This document shows positions 1 through 6,044 of a DNA stretch of 21,812 nt, piece after piece. Below the pieces are notes generated by a model that was not told the origin of the DNA, searched no databases, and was given only the letters and a program-made list of their open reading frames with translations. A program made the translations under genes and the position numbers. Each line of letters starts with the position of its first letter. Position 1 is the stretch's first letter. The DNA is from a virus. Location: IMG/VR virus record IMGVR_UViG_3300009173_000092, positions 1-21,812 of that record; one strand, written 5' to 3'.

Positions 1-2
1 AC

Positions 3-581
3 AAGGCCAAGGTACTGCCACCTCTGCGTGAGAGCGTCATAAAATTCGATATGCCAGCGGAAACGCGGGAAATCTACAACGACATGAAAAAGCACATGGT
101 GGTCGAGGACCGTGAGGCCGCGAACCAAGCGGTCAAGTCGGGCGTCCTACGCCAGATCGCGTCTGGCTTCTATTATGGTGACGCTGGACCGCCAACCTCG
201 CTCGACACGGCCAGAGCCGACGCCGCGCTCTATTGGGCCAAGGGTTTGAAGGGTGAGCCGGGGATTATCTTCTATGAATTTGTCGAACAGCTTGTTCAGC
301 TTGAGGAGTTGCCCGACAACATCATGCGGGCGCAGATACAGTCGATGTCACATGGCATCGACGGCCTTCAAAATACATACAATTCGGTGTGTTTTCTGCA
401 ACCACCGTGGTCGAGGGACCAGCAAGAGCAAAGTATCGGCAGGGTCTGGCGGCAGGGGCAAAAAAAGCCCGTCACCGTCACTACCCTGGTCTGTACCGAT
501 ACGCTGGATGAACTGGTCGTGGCGAGGGTGGAAGACCGTGGCAAGTGGATGAAACTTTTTCGTAAGCATTTAGAGAATTGA
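3..581 (+). CDS. SNF2-type DNA helicase, C-terminal part (5' end outside window)
   Basis: The reading frame is already open at base 3, so the protein begins upstream and only the last ~192 residues are here. The diagnostic part is near the end: QEQSIGRVWRQGQKKPVTV, a helicase motif VI of the SNF2/Rad54-like superfamily 2 type, followed by TDTLDELVVARVEDRGKW, matching the usual region after motif VI. Phage SNF2-like helicases are double-stranded DNA translocases placed in replication or recombination modules; the exact role here is inference. It is followed after 53 nt by the ParB-like gene in the same direction. The ATG at 51 is internal, not the real start. High confidence in family, low in specific function. 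Confidence 0.87.
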   Translation, partial: KAKVLPPLRESVIKFDMPAETREIYNDMKKHMVVEDREAANQAVKSGVLRQIASGFYYGDAGPPTSLDTARADAALYWAKGLKGEPGIIFYEFVEQLVQLEELPDNIMRAQIQSMSHGIDGLQNTYNSVCFLQPPWSRDQQEQSIGRVWRQGQKKPVTVTTLVCTDTLDELVVARVEDRGKWMKLFRKHLEN

Positions 582-586
582 CGCAA

Positions 587-599
587 CACATAGTATGTG
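587..599. promoter_or_regulatory. Short dyad in the helicase-ParB intergenic gap
   Basis: CACATAGTATGTG is a perfect 13-nt dyad (six-base arms around a central G) just after the helicase stop codon and about 35 nt before the ParB-like start. ParB-family proteins often autoregulate from such dyads, so an operator is possible, but this rests on the symmetry alone. No convincing -35/-10 pair was found around it. Confidence 0.25.
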
Positions 600-634
600 G
601 CAAGTTGAGATGTCACAACATAGGAGTTGACAAC

Positions 635-1630
635 ATGACTAAACTGCAAAACGTCCCAATGGACGCTATCGACGCCAACCCGTTCAGGCGGCTTGGTGAC
701 TATCCTTACGTTGAGCGTAAACTCGACGCACTGAAACGCTCCATCGAAGACGTTGGTCTTTGGGAGGGCGTCATTGCCCGTAAGAAAGGCAACCGTTACG
801 AAATCGCCTTCGGACATCACCGTATGGAAGCCGCAAGACAAACGGGTTTGAAAGAAGTCTCCGTTGTTGTCCGCAAGCTGGACGATGAACAGATGCTTCA
901 ATTCATGGGCCGTGAGAACCTTGAAGATTATAATGCCGACTTTGCCACCATGCTTGAGACATGGGAAGCCGCACTTAATTTCCCGGGCGCGGCCCGGGGT
1001 GACCTCAGTGTTGCGAAGTTATTGGGTTGGACAAACACCCATGAGCGCGACGGTGAACAGATGAGCGACACCGCGAGGGCTTGCTCTGCCGTGAATAGCC
1101 TTATCGTCAATAACCATGTGAAGCGCGAAGACTTTCATAATCTCTCAGTGAAGACGGCTAAAATTATAAGTGAGCGGGCTAAAGCCAACATTACCCGTGT
1201 CGTAAAGACCGCTAAGAAGAACAAACGGCCTGTCGAGGAAGTCGAGGAAGCTAAGAAGCAAATCGGCAAGGCAGTCACCAAGACGGCAAAAGAAAGCCGC
1301 CGGGGTGAAATCGCGCAGAAGGACTTGCGGGGTCAGGTCGATGTAAATGCTTATCGCTTTGCCAAGCAGAGTAAAAAGCAATCCCCACTATTTAAACAGT
1401 TTGGCGATCAACTGAAGAACAGCATCACTAAAATGCTGAACGGTGACAGCACCTCGACGAAATTGGCGGAAGTTACCGCCGCTCTTGGGGACATCACGCT
1501 GGAAGAAGATCATGCGGTGGTCCGCGCCATCAAGTTTGAATTGGGTGAACTGTCTGGCCGCGCCGACAAATGGGTTATTACTATGGACCCGAAGAAGGTG
1601 GTCAACTTGAAGGAGATTTCCAATGAGTAA
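635..1630 (+). CDS. ParB-like N-terminal domain protein
   Basis: 331 residues from the ATG at 635, chosen over an earlier in-frame start at 578 because TAGGAG lies at 621-626 and the protein then begins directly with the family fold. Residues 5-100 form a ParB/sulfiredoxin-type domain: VPMDAIDANPFRRL, SIEDVGLWEGVIARK, then the signature GHHRMEAAR at 60-68 (the usual GHRR box with H in place of the first R) and ENLEDYNADF after residue 94. The remainder is Lys/Glu-rich and possibly coiled, around residues 180-240. ParB-like phage proteins can bind DNA, hydrolyse CTP or act as nucleases; which applies is unknown. No ParA partner is in the window, so partitioning is not implied. The end overlaps the next start by 8 nt. 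Confidence 0.85.
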   Translation: MTKLQNVPMDAIDANPFRRLGDYPYVERKLDALKRSIEDVGLWEGVIARKKGNRYEIAFGHHRMEAARQTGLKEVSVVVRKLDDEQMLQFMGRENLEDYNADFATMLETWEAALNFPGAARGDLSVAKLLGWTNTHERDGEQMSDTARACSAVNSLIVNNHVKREDFHNLSVKTAKIISERAKANITRVVKTAKKNKRPVEEVEEAKKQIGKAVTKTAKESRRGEIAQKDLRGQVDVNAYRFAKQSKKQSPLFKQFGDQLKNSITKMLNGDSTSTKLAEVTAALGDITLEEDHAVVRAIKFELGELSGRADKWVITMDPKKVVNLKEISNE

Positions 1631-2105
1631 GTTTGTACGCCGTGAGACGGTGCGTAAATGCGCCATCCATCAGAGCATAATGGAACGGGCGTCAGAAGAC
1701 CTTGAACACGCCGGGGCGTTTAACAAAGAAGACATCCTTGAAACCCTCAGCCTCAAGGTAATGGAAGATAGCGTCCGGTGGGACTACATCCGCGATTTTC
1801 TGCAAGATGACCAAGGGTGTGAGTTGGTCCCGGTTGCCGCCAGTTACTTCAAGCGTCATAAACGCGATGAAGAACTGACCAGCCCTGAACGCTTCATTGC
1901 GTCTGGTTACGGAAAAAAGACGGCGGGGTTTGTGTCTGTATCGCTTGAGAACGATCACCTTGTAGTGTGTCGGGTCAAGCAACGTCAGAAGATGGCGAAT
2001 GGTGCAGGTAAGAAGTTCCGCGAATACGCTGAAGCCGTACAAAGTCGGCGGGTTTCATTAGGTGCGCCTGAAACACCTCTGCAAGTCGTAGACGCAAACA
2101 AGTAA
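1623..2105 (+). CDS. Hypothetical protein, 160 aa, coupled to ParB-like gene
   Basis: Starts at ATG 1623, inside the end of the ParB-like gene, with AAGGAG at 1610-1615 as ribosome binding site. I do not recognise the family. The protein is charged; the N-terminal half is mostly predicted helical (RRETVRKCAIHQSIMERA, KEDILETLSLKVMEDS), the middle has short strand-like stretches (TAGFVSVSLENDHLVVCRV) and the tail is basic. No membrane segment or signal peptide. The 8-nt overlap means it is translated with the ParB-like protein, so a joint function is plausible. A strong terminator follows 7 nt after the stop and closes this transcription unit. Confidence 0.7.
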   Translation: MSKFVRRETVRKCAIHQSIMERASEDLEHAGAFNKEDILETLSLKVMEDSVRWDYIRDFLQDDQGCELVPVAASYFKRHKRDEELTSPERFIASGYGKKTAGFVSVSLENDHLVVCRVKQRQKMANGAGKKFREYAEAVQSRRVSLGAPETPLQVVDANK

Positions 2106-2112
2106 ACTAAAG

Positions 2113-2143
2113 CCCCGCGCCTTCTGGCGCAGGGGTTCTTTTT
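2113..2143 (+). terminator. Rho-independent terminator after the ParB operon
   Basis: CCCCGCGCC and GGCGCAGGGG pair with a TTCT loop and one bulged A, followed by TTCTTTTTC. It ends the helicase/ParB unit just before the primase-helicase start at 2155. The primase gene would therefore need read-through or a promoter of its own, and none is obvious in the 12 nt left. Confidence 0.85.
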
Positions 2144-2154
2144 CGGGGGTTATA

Positions 2155-4443
2155 ATGCCAGTACACGCCAAAGAATTTCTCGACACCATTTTCGATGACC
2201 TGAACGATGATGAATACGTCTGTGTGTCCCGTGCCATTGAAAAGAAGGATGGCACGGGCGTCTGGTTCAAGTCGTTTAAACGTGACGCCCGTCAGTTCCG
2301 AAAGTGGAACCCTGAAACCCAGGCCCAGGCGTGGTATTTTTGTGTTTCAACAGTCAGTGGAGAGTTAAATGAAAAAGCTACAATGGTTGGTCGCGGGCGA
2401 AGACATCTCAGAAGATATTATTGTCTCGTCCTGGATGACATTGGAACAAAAGGAACTCCACCACCTGTTGAGCCGTCTTGGAAGATTGAGACTAGCCCTG
2501 GAAACTGGCAGTGGGGATATTTCCTTGACCCTGGCTCAGATTGGGGGCGCTATGAGGCGCTTGCCGAATTTTGCCATCGACAAGGATGGGGTGATGCGGG
2601 CGCAGGGGGAAGTTATCGCCTCATGCGTCTGCCAGGATCAGCCAACCTCAAGCCAGGACGGCAAGGTTTCCGTTCTGTGGTCAACCACTGGGAAAAAGAT
2701 GTTTGGTCCCTGGATGAACTTGCTGACGCCCTAGGCTGTAATTTTTCAGAAATCGAGGTGAAGGATGTCGATGTTAAAGAAAAGACGGGCGGTGCAGCGG
2801 CGATGGACGGCATTGACCCTCTGCTGGATTGGCTCGTTGACGGCGGTCATGTGGTACGCGACACCGGGTTGGAGTGGGTTGATGTTATTTGTCCTTGGGC
2901 TGACAGCCACACCACTGGTGAGAACATTGCTGGATACTCACCGCTAGGCCGTGGGGTAGGAAAATTCGTCCAGACCAGGGCGTTCAACTGTATGCACGAA
3001 CATTGCGTTGACCGCAAGCTGACCAAGTTCCGCGAATGGGCGTCGAAGCTGGGCGCACCTACTGTGTCGGGCTATGACCCGTTGCCGTGGCTTCAAGATA
3101 AGTTCGTCTATGTGTCCACCGGGCAGATGGTCTATGACCTACACCAGCGCCCACTAGGCGGCGTCTGGAAGTGGTCGTTGGCAGACTTCACCAAGGACCA
3201 CCCCGGCAAGATCACACCGCCGGGGCGTGACAACCCCGTCACCATTGCCACCGCCTTTGTCGAGCATGAGAAGACCCGCAAGGTCGTGGACACTTGCTAT
3301 ACGCCTGTGTCGCGTGAGGCTGACACCGGCATTGTCGAGCGCCTTGAGCAAAAGTTCGTCAACACCTATGTCCCGCCGAATTGGGATGAGACGGGTGAGA
3401 CGCCGGAAGTTTTCATCGAACACATGGAGTATGTCATCCCCGACGAATTTGAACGGGAAACCTTCTACAACTGGCTGGCGCATAAAATACAGAACCCCGA
3501 CAAGCGTTCTTACGCCGTCATCATGATCGCGGAAGGCGCGTATGGTACGGGCCGGTCATGGATAGGTCGGCTCATTGACCAGATGCTTCAGGGTCATTGT
3601 AACAGCGCCACGTTGTTGCAGTTAATCGGAAAGGGGACCAGCGCGGAGCAGAACTACAATTCGTGGATGGTCGAGTGCCAATTTTTAATTTGCGAGGAAG
3701 CGAAAGACACGGCGTTGTCCCGCGAAGACTTCTGGCACGGCTACGACACGTTTAAACAGAACGTCGAGCCGGGTGATGCGGGCCGTCCTATCCGCATCAA
3801 CGATAAATATGGCCGCATTTACCACGAGGTCGTCTATCACAACCCCCTGATCTTCACCAACCATGCCGATGCTATGGTCATTGAGGATGGTGACAGACGT
3901 ATTTTCTGTGTCGAGAACCCGACAGAGCGCCGGGATTATCAATACTATGATCGTTTGACGGGTTCGCTCAAGACCCAGGAACCTCGCCGGGTATACTGGT
4001 GGCTGATGCGCCGTGACCTGACCGGGTTTAAACACATCTACCCACCGATGACGCCGTCGAAGGCGCGGATGATTGAGGACACCCGTGCGCCTAGTGACGC
4101 CATAGCCGAATGGATACGCGACAACCACGCGCCCGACATCGTCACCCGTGCCTCATTGAAGGTTGCCATCATCATGGCGGCGCGTGACCTGGACGATGAG
4201 AAAACAATGCGTGAGCCGGGTAATATCACCAAGATATTGTGGCGAAAATTGAAGTCTTTGAGGCCCGATGACACAAAAAACGGAGCGCGTTATATGGTCG
4301 ATGGGAAGCAAACAGAGGTCCGCGCCATCCGAAATCAGACCAAGTGGGTCGATCAGGATGTTAGCCGCGACACCGAAATTGTTGTTAAGGAGTTGGGAAA
4401 GGCGATAATGCCGACGAATGTGGTGGATATTAGAGGAGCATAG
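2155..4443 (+). CDS. Primase-helicase (RepB-like primase domain plus D5/SF3-like helicase)
   Basis: 762 residues. The N-terminal third looks like a RepB-type archaeo-eukaryotic primase: LVLDDIG near residue 92 (acidic metal-site motif), WKIETSPGNWQWGYFL, and YRLMRLPGSANLKPG. Around residues 240-300 a knot with CPW...HT and CMHEHC resembles the zinc/PriCT-like module found in phage primase-helicases. The C-terminal half carries a helicase-type P-loop at residues ~460-468, EGAYGTGRSW, then QFLICEEAKD as Walker B-like and FCVENPTERR as a sensor-type motif; this resembles the DUF5906/D5-like group. The P-loop has R where K is usual. Such proteins unwind and prime at phage or plasmid origins, and repeats typical of an origin begin at its 3' end. 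Ribosome binding site is a weak GGGGG at 2145-2149. Confidence 0.85.
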   Translation: MPVHAKEFLDTIFDDLNDDEYVCVSRAIEKKDGTGVWFKSFKRDARQFRKWNPETQAQAWYFCVSTVSGELNEKATMVGRGRRHLRRYYCLVLDDIGTKGTPPPVEPSWKIETSPGNWQWGYFLDPGSDWGRYEALAEFCHRQGWGDAGAGGSYRLMRLPGSANLKPGRQGFRSVVNHWEKDVWSLDELADALGCNFSEIEVKDVDVKEKTGGAAAMDGIDPLLDWLVDGGHVVRDTGLEWVDVICPWADSHTTGENIAGYSPLGRGVGKFVQTRAFNCMHEHCVDRKLTKFREWASKLGAPTVSGYDPLPWLQDKFVYVSTGQMVYDLHQRPLGGVWKWSLADFTKDHPGKITPPGRDNPVTIATAFVEHEKTRKVVDTCYTPVSREADTGIVERLEQKFVNTYVPPNWDETGETPEVFIEHMEYVIPDEFERETFYNWLAHKIQNPDKRSYAVIMIAEGAYGTGRSWIGRLIDQMLQGHCNSATLLQLIGKGTSAEQNYNSWMVECQFLICEEAKDTALSREDFWHGYDTFKQNVEPGDAGRPIRINDKYGRIYHEVVYHNPLIFTNHADAMVIEDGDRRIFCVENPTERRDYQYYDRLTGSLKTQEPRRVYWWLMRRDLTGFKHIYPPMTPSKARMIEDTRAPSDAIAEWIRDNHAPDIVTRASLKVAIIMAARDLDDEKTMREPGNITKILWRKLKSLRPDDTKNGARYMVDGKQTEVRAIRNQTKWVDQDVSRDTEIVVKELGKAIMPTNVVDIRGA

Positions 4444-4630
4444 AGGAAAATTAGAGGAAAAGTTTTTTGTTTGCTCTAATCAAAAATCCCAGAAGTCTGC
4501 CGTTTTTATACTCTAATAGAGGAATAGAGGAAAATATCTATATAACTTTAGAATATAACAGTAAAATAGCGGTCCTTCTATTTAGACTCCTTAGGAAAAC
4601 TCCTCTATTTGCTCTTTTTCCTCTATTTGC
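4431..4630. repeat. AT-rich repeat region, candidate replication origin (DUE-like)
   Basis: TAGAGGAAAA occurs at 4441-4450, 4452-4461 and 4525-4534, with shortened copies at 4431 (TAGAGGA) and 4517 (TAGAGGAA). The opposite orientation appears as TCCTCTATTTGC at 4601-4612 and 4619-4630. The DNA between (4535-4600) is very AT-rich. No gene fits in 4444-4731. Repeats in both orientations around an AT-rich core, directly downstream of a primase-helicase gene and beside a second repeat family, are typical of an origin with a melting region. This is inference from layout; no experimental homologue is known to me. Confidence 0.55.
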
Positions 4631-4648
4631 GGCGCGGGCATAAAAACA

Positions 4649-4676
4649 CCCGACACAGCGTTTAAACTGTGTCGGG
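4649..4676. terminator. Bidirectional terminator with GTTTAAAC loop
   Basis: CCCGACACAG and CTGTGTCGGG form a perfect 10-bp stem around the loop CGTTTAAA. AAAAA lies before it and TATTTTTAT after it, so it can end transcription from both sides. It sits between the rightward primase gene and the leftward XRE gene, exactly where converging transcripts would meet. Its stem carries the same CCCGACACA word that is repeated at the terS/terL junction. Confidence 0.85.
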
Positions 4677-4687
4677 CTATTTTTATG

Positions 4688-4783
4688 GTCGATCAGGATG
4701 GAAAAGTATTATTTTTTGCCGCGCCCGTCGATCAGGATGGTATTTTCGGAATTTTTCTGTCGATCAGGATGTCGATCAGGATG
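4688..4783. repeat. Iteron-like direct repeats GTCGATCAGGATG
   Basis: Exact copies of the 13-mer lie at 4688-4700, 4727-4739, 4759-4771 and 4771-4783 (the last two share one G). A fifth exact copy is at 4348-4360 inside the primase-helicase gene. Start-to-start distances in the cluster are 39, 32 and 12 bp. Three copies overlap the 3' end of the leftward XRE gene, where they encode ILID twice and supply the stop codon. Direct repeats of this size beside an AT-rich segment resemble iterons bound by an initiator, or operators of the XRE protein; the choice is open. Confidence 0.7.
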
Positions 4784-4920
4784 GCTAGCGCCAGCGGGAC
4801 GGGCGTAAATCCGTTTTCGTATCTGATAATTTGGCGCGTGGAAATATCCAGAAAAGCGCCTATGGCATTTTGGGTTAGGCCAAGCGTCAAGCGCCGGGCT
4901 TTGAAGGTTTCCGGTGTCAT
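4732..4920 (-). CDS. XRE-type helix-turn-helix regulator, 62 aa
   Basis: Residues 4-50 are a compact HTH of the XRE/Cro type: ETFKARRLTLGLTQNAIGAF, then LDISTRQIIRYENGFTPVP, matching the usual 'GLTQ...ALGISxRTVxRYENG' layout. Such small proteins repress transcription or set copy number by binding operators. The start ATG at 4920 has a weak AGG about 8 nt upstream. The C-terminal end is unusual: ILIDILIDRKIPKIPS is encoded by two overlapping copies of the 13-mer repeat, and the stop codon lies in a third copy. This suggests the gene end was overwritten by repeat expansion, or that the sites serve both coding and binding roles. It lies at the downstream end of the leftward cluster. Confidence 0.8.
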   Translation of the reverse strand: MTPETFKARRLTLGLTQNAIGAFLDISTRQIIRYENGFTPVPLALAILIDILIDRKIPKIPS

Positions 4921-4956
4921 TGCATTTACCTATCCATTTTTAAGGCCCGTCAAGGC

Positions 4957-4980
4957 TATGTCATTTTGTCCGGTATGTCA
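4957..4980. promoter_or_regulatory. TATGTCA direct repeats upstream of XRE gene
   Basis: TATGTCA occurs at 4957-4963 and 4974-4980, 17 bp apart, in the 5' flank of the leftward XRE gene. They could be half-sites for autoregulation, since XRE repressors usually control their own promoter. On the minus strand TTGACG lies close by, but no good -10 at the correct distance was found. Confidence 0.25.
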
Positions 4981-4999
4981 CCCTATAAAAAGGGGAGAA

Positions 5000-5027
5000 G
5001 GCCCGCCAGGGGTTAACCTGGCGGGCC
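5000..5027 (-). terminator. Terminator between the 82-aa gene and the XRE gene
   Basis: GGCCCGCCAGG and CCTGGCGGGCC form a perfect 11-bp stem around GGTTAA. On the minus strand it is followed by TTCTCCCCTTTTTATAG; on the plus strand by TATTTTGGGG. It lies 39 nt downstream of the leftward gene ending at 5067, separating that unit from the XRE gene, which must then have its own promoter in 4921-4999. Confidence 0.75.
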
Positions 5028-5066
5028 TATTTTGGGGTTTATCGGGTTTATTCAAGGTTTGTCGCC

Positions 5067-5315
5067 TCAAAGTCGTTTGTTCTTCCATATAAAATCGAAA
5101 TCAAGATGGTTGGCCAAAGCAATTTTTCCATTGACTTCTATAATCATATCATAACCGTCGAACCAATCTCCGCCGTCGTTGTTGTCCCGGCGTATTAGGA
5201 ATTTTAGATTATCGTCAACGGTACAAACGTCTTGAACAGAATATTGGCAATATAGGACGCCCGCCACTCTGTCGTCTTCTGGCATTTCGTGAGATATTCT
5301 TATTATATTAGGCAT
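5067..5315 (-). CDS. Hypothetical acidic protein, 82 aa
   Basis: The start is placed at 5315 because AAAAGGAACGAACCA precedes this ATG; the open frame continues upstream to 5489 but that part overlaps the next gene and has no ribosome binding site. The protein begins MPNIIRISHEMPEDDRVAG, is acidic overall, and has the segment RRDNNDGGDWFDGYDMIIEV in the middle. No membrane segment, signal peptide or known domain is recognised. It is the last gene of its leftward group before a strong hairpin terminator. Function unknown; small acidic early phage proteins often bind host proteins, but nothing here shows that. Confidence 0.65.
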   Translation of the reverse strand: MPNIIRISHEMPEDDRVAGVLYCQYSVQDVCTVDDNLKFLIRRDNNDGGDWFDGYDMIIEVNGKIALANHLDFDFIWKNKRL

Positions 5316-5346
5316 TGGTTCGTTCCTTTTATGATGGGTTTTGGGT

Positions 5347-5577
5347 TTATTCGCCGATTTCCCCTTGTGAAAGTAATTTTTCGACGCCCGCGCCATGATG
5401 GCGGGTTTGGTAAACATGGAAACAATCTTTTCCTGTTTCCTCATTATACCAAACGTCAACGCGAACCGCGCCCGCCCATGATGCCGCAACCGTTGTAAGG
5501 CCCGTTGATTTATGGGCGCGGGCCGTTGGGACTGTCTTGCGGGCGCTTGTCGGAATAGAACCGTAAAAATGTGACAT
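5347..5577 (-). CDS. Hypothetical protein, 76 aa
   Basis: Leftward gene with TATGAAAGGAAAATCTT before the ATG at 5577, the ribosome binding site style shared by its neighbours. N-terminal residues 1-35 are basic and Ser/Thr-rich (YGSIPTSARKTVPTARAHKS), followed by a strand-rich middle (AGAVRVDVWYNEETGKDCFH). No family recognised and no membrane segment. It lies 31 nt upstream of the 82-aa gene and 36 nt downstream of the 70-aa gene, so it is probably co-transcribed with both. Confidence 0.6.
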   Translation of the reverse strand: MSHFYGSIPTSARKTVPTARAHKSTGLTTVAASWAGAVRVDVWYNEETGKDCFHVYQTRHHGAGVEKLLSQGEIGE

Positions 5578-5613
5578 AAGATTTTCCTTTCATAAAAAAC
5601 CTTTGGTTAATTT

Positions 5614-5826
5614 CTAAGTCGAGTGATAGCGTATTCCACCGTTGACCCCAGATTGTCTAGTTTCTGCAAAACCCTCTTTTACGGCTCGGTCGAGCAAGTT
5701 AAACCGCTCGCGCTTTGCCTGCCACTGGTCGAGGTCTTGCGGCGCTAATCCCGCATTATCATGGTCTTGGTCGGACCATAATTCACGCAGTATGCGATCA
5801 AAATTTGTTATCTGTAGAACAGACAT
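5614..5826 (-). CDS. Hypothetical helical protein, 70 aa
   Basis: The start ATG at 5826 overlaps the stop codon of the 44-aa gene upstream by one base (TAATG), and GAAGGGAAAAAAGTA gives a ribosome binding site. The sequence is mostly helical and charged: NFDRILRELWSDQDHDN, then DLDQWQAKRERFNLLDRAVK. No recognised domain, signal or membrane segment. The start-stop overlap indicates translational coupling to the 44-aa protein. Confidence 0.65.
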   Translation of the reverse strand: MSVLQITNFDRILRELWSDQDHDNAGLAPQDLDQWQAKRERFNLLDRAVKEGFAETRQSGVNGGIRYHST

Positions 5827-5960
5827 TACTTTTTTCCCTTCATGGTTTTCTTGAGGGCTTTTTTCAAAGCGTCTTTTATATCCTTTTCAGACTTTGCCGC
5901 TGTAACGTCTTTTGTTATGTCGATAACTTTGTCGCCTACGACCATTTCAAAACTTGGCAT
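5826..5960 (-). CDS. Small lysine-rich protein, 44 aa
   Basis: Very short leftward gene starting at ATG 5960 with TTTTGAAAGGGAAAAACA upstream, the same ribosome binding site type as the genes at 5577, 6608, 7012 and 7467. It begins MPSFEMVVGDKVIDITKDV, then a lysine-rich helical tail (DALKKALKKTMKGKK). Its stop overlaps the next ATG by one base. The basic tail would suit nucleic acid binding, but that is a guess. It lies downstream of a duplicated intergenic cassette and of the clamp gene's terminator. Confidence 0.65.
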   Translation of the reverse strand: MPSFEMVVGDKVIDITKDVTAAKSEKDIKDALKKALKKTMKGKK

Positions 5961-5986
5961 TGTTTTTCCCTTTCAAAAGAAAAGCG

Positions 5987-6007
5987 TTTGGGATAATTCC
6001 CGCAAAA
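5987..6007. repeat. Intergenic cassette copy 1 (GGGATAAT-CCCGC)
   Basis: A 21-nt block running TTTGGGATAAT-TCCCGCAAAA recurs at 6630-6650 with 20 of 21 bases identical. Both copies lie between a hairpin terminator and the ribosome binding site of a leftward gene (44-aa protein here, clamp at the other), about 20-30 nt upstream of the start codon. The core GGGA-TAAT-TCCC is a dyad, so an operator or a 5' leader element is plausible. Confidence 0.55.
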
Positions 6008-6033
6008 GGCAGAGCGCGTTTAAACGCTCTGCC
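6008..6033 (-). terminator. Terminator after the sliding clamp gene, GTTTAAAC loop
   Basis: GGCAGAGCG and CGCTCTGCC form a perfect 9-bp stem around the loop CGTTTAAA, flanked by AAAA on the left and CTTT on the right. It lies 11 nt downstream of the clamp stop codon (leftward) and so ends clamp transcription; on the minus strand it runs into TTTTGCGGG. The loop is identical to that of the terminator at 4649-4676, although the stems are unrelated. Confidence 0.75.
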
Positions 6034-6044
6034 CTTTAAGTGAA

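Noticed and set aside
1388-1397. ATTTAAAC, and likewise GTTTAAAG at 7575 and TTTTAAAC near 11658
   Set aside because: Single-base variants of the GTTTAAAC palindrome; they were not counted since no selection for variants is evident.
2150-2155. TATAAT just before the primase-helicase start, as a promoter
   Set aside because: It overlaps the start codon itself, so transcripts would begin inside the gene, and there is no -35 hexamer at the correct distance apart from terminator sequence.
2369-2734. Open frame of 121 codons on the plus strand inside the primase-helicase
   Set aside because: It is fully inside a gene with clear primase motifs in another frame, and has no ribosome binding site or family signal.
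4348-4783. CRISPR array
   Set aside because: The 13-mer repeats are too short and irregularly spaced (12-39 bp, one pair overlapping), and no cas gene is present.
5289-6039. Plus-strand open frames over the leftward small-gene cluster
   Set aside because: They lie antisense to genes with good ribosome binding sites and start-stop coupling, and lack such sites themselves.
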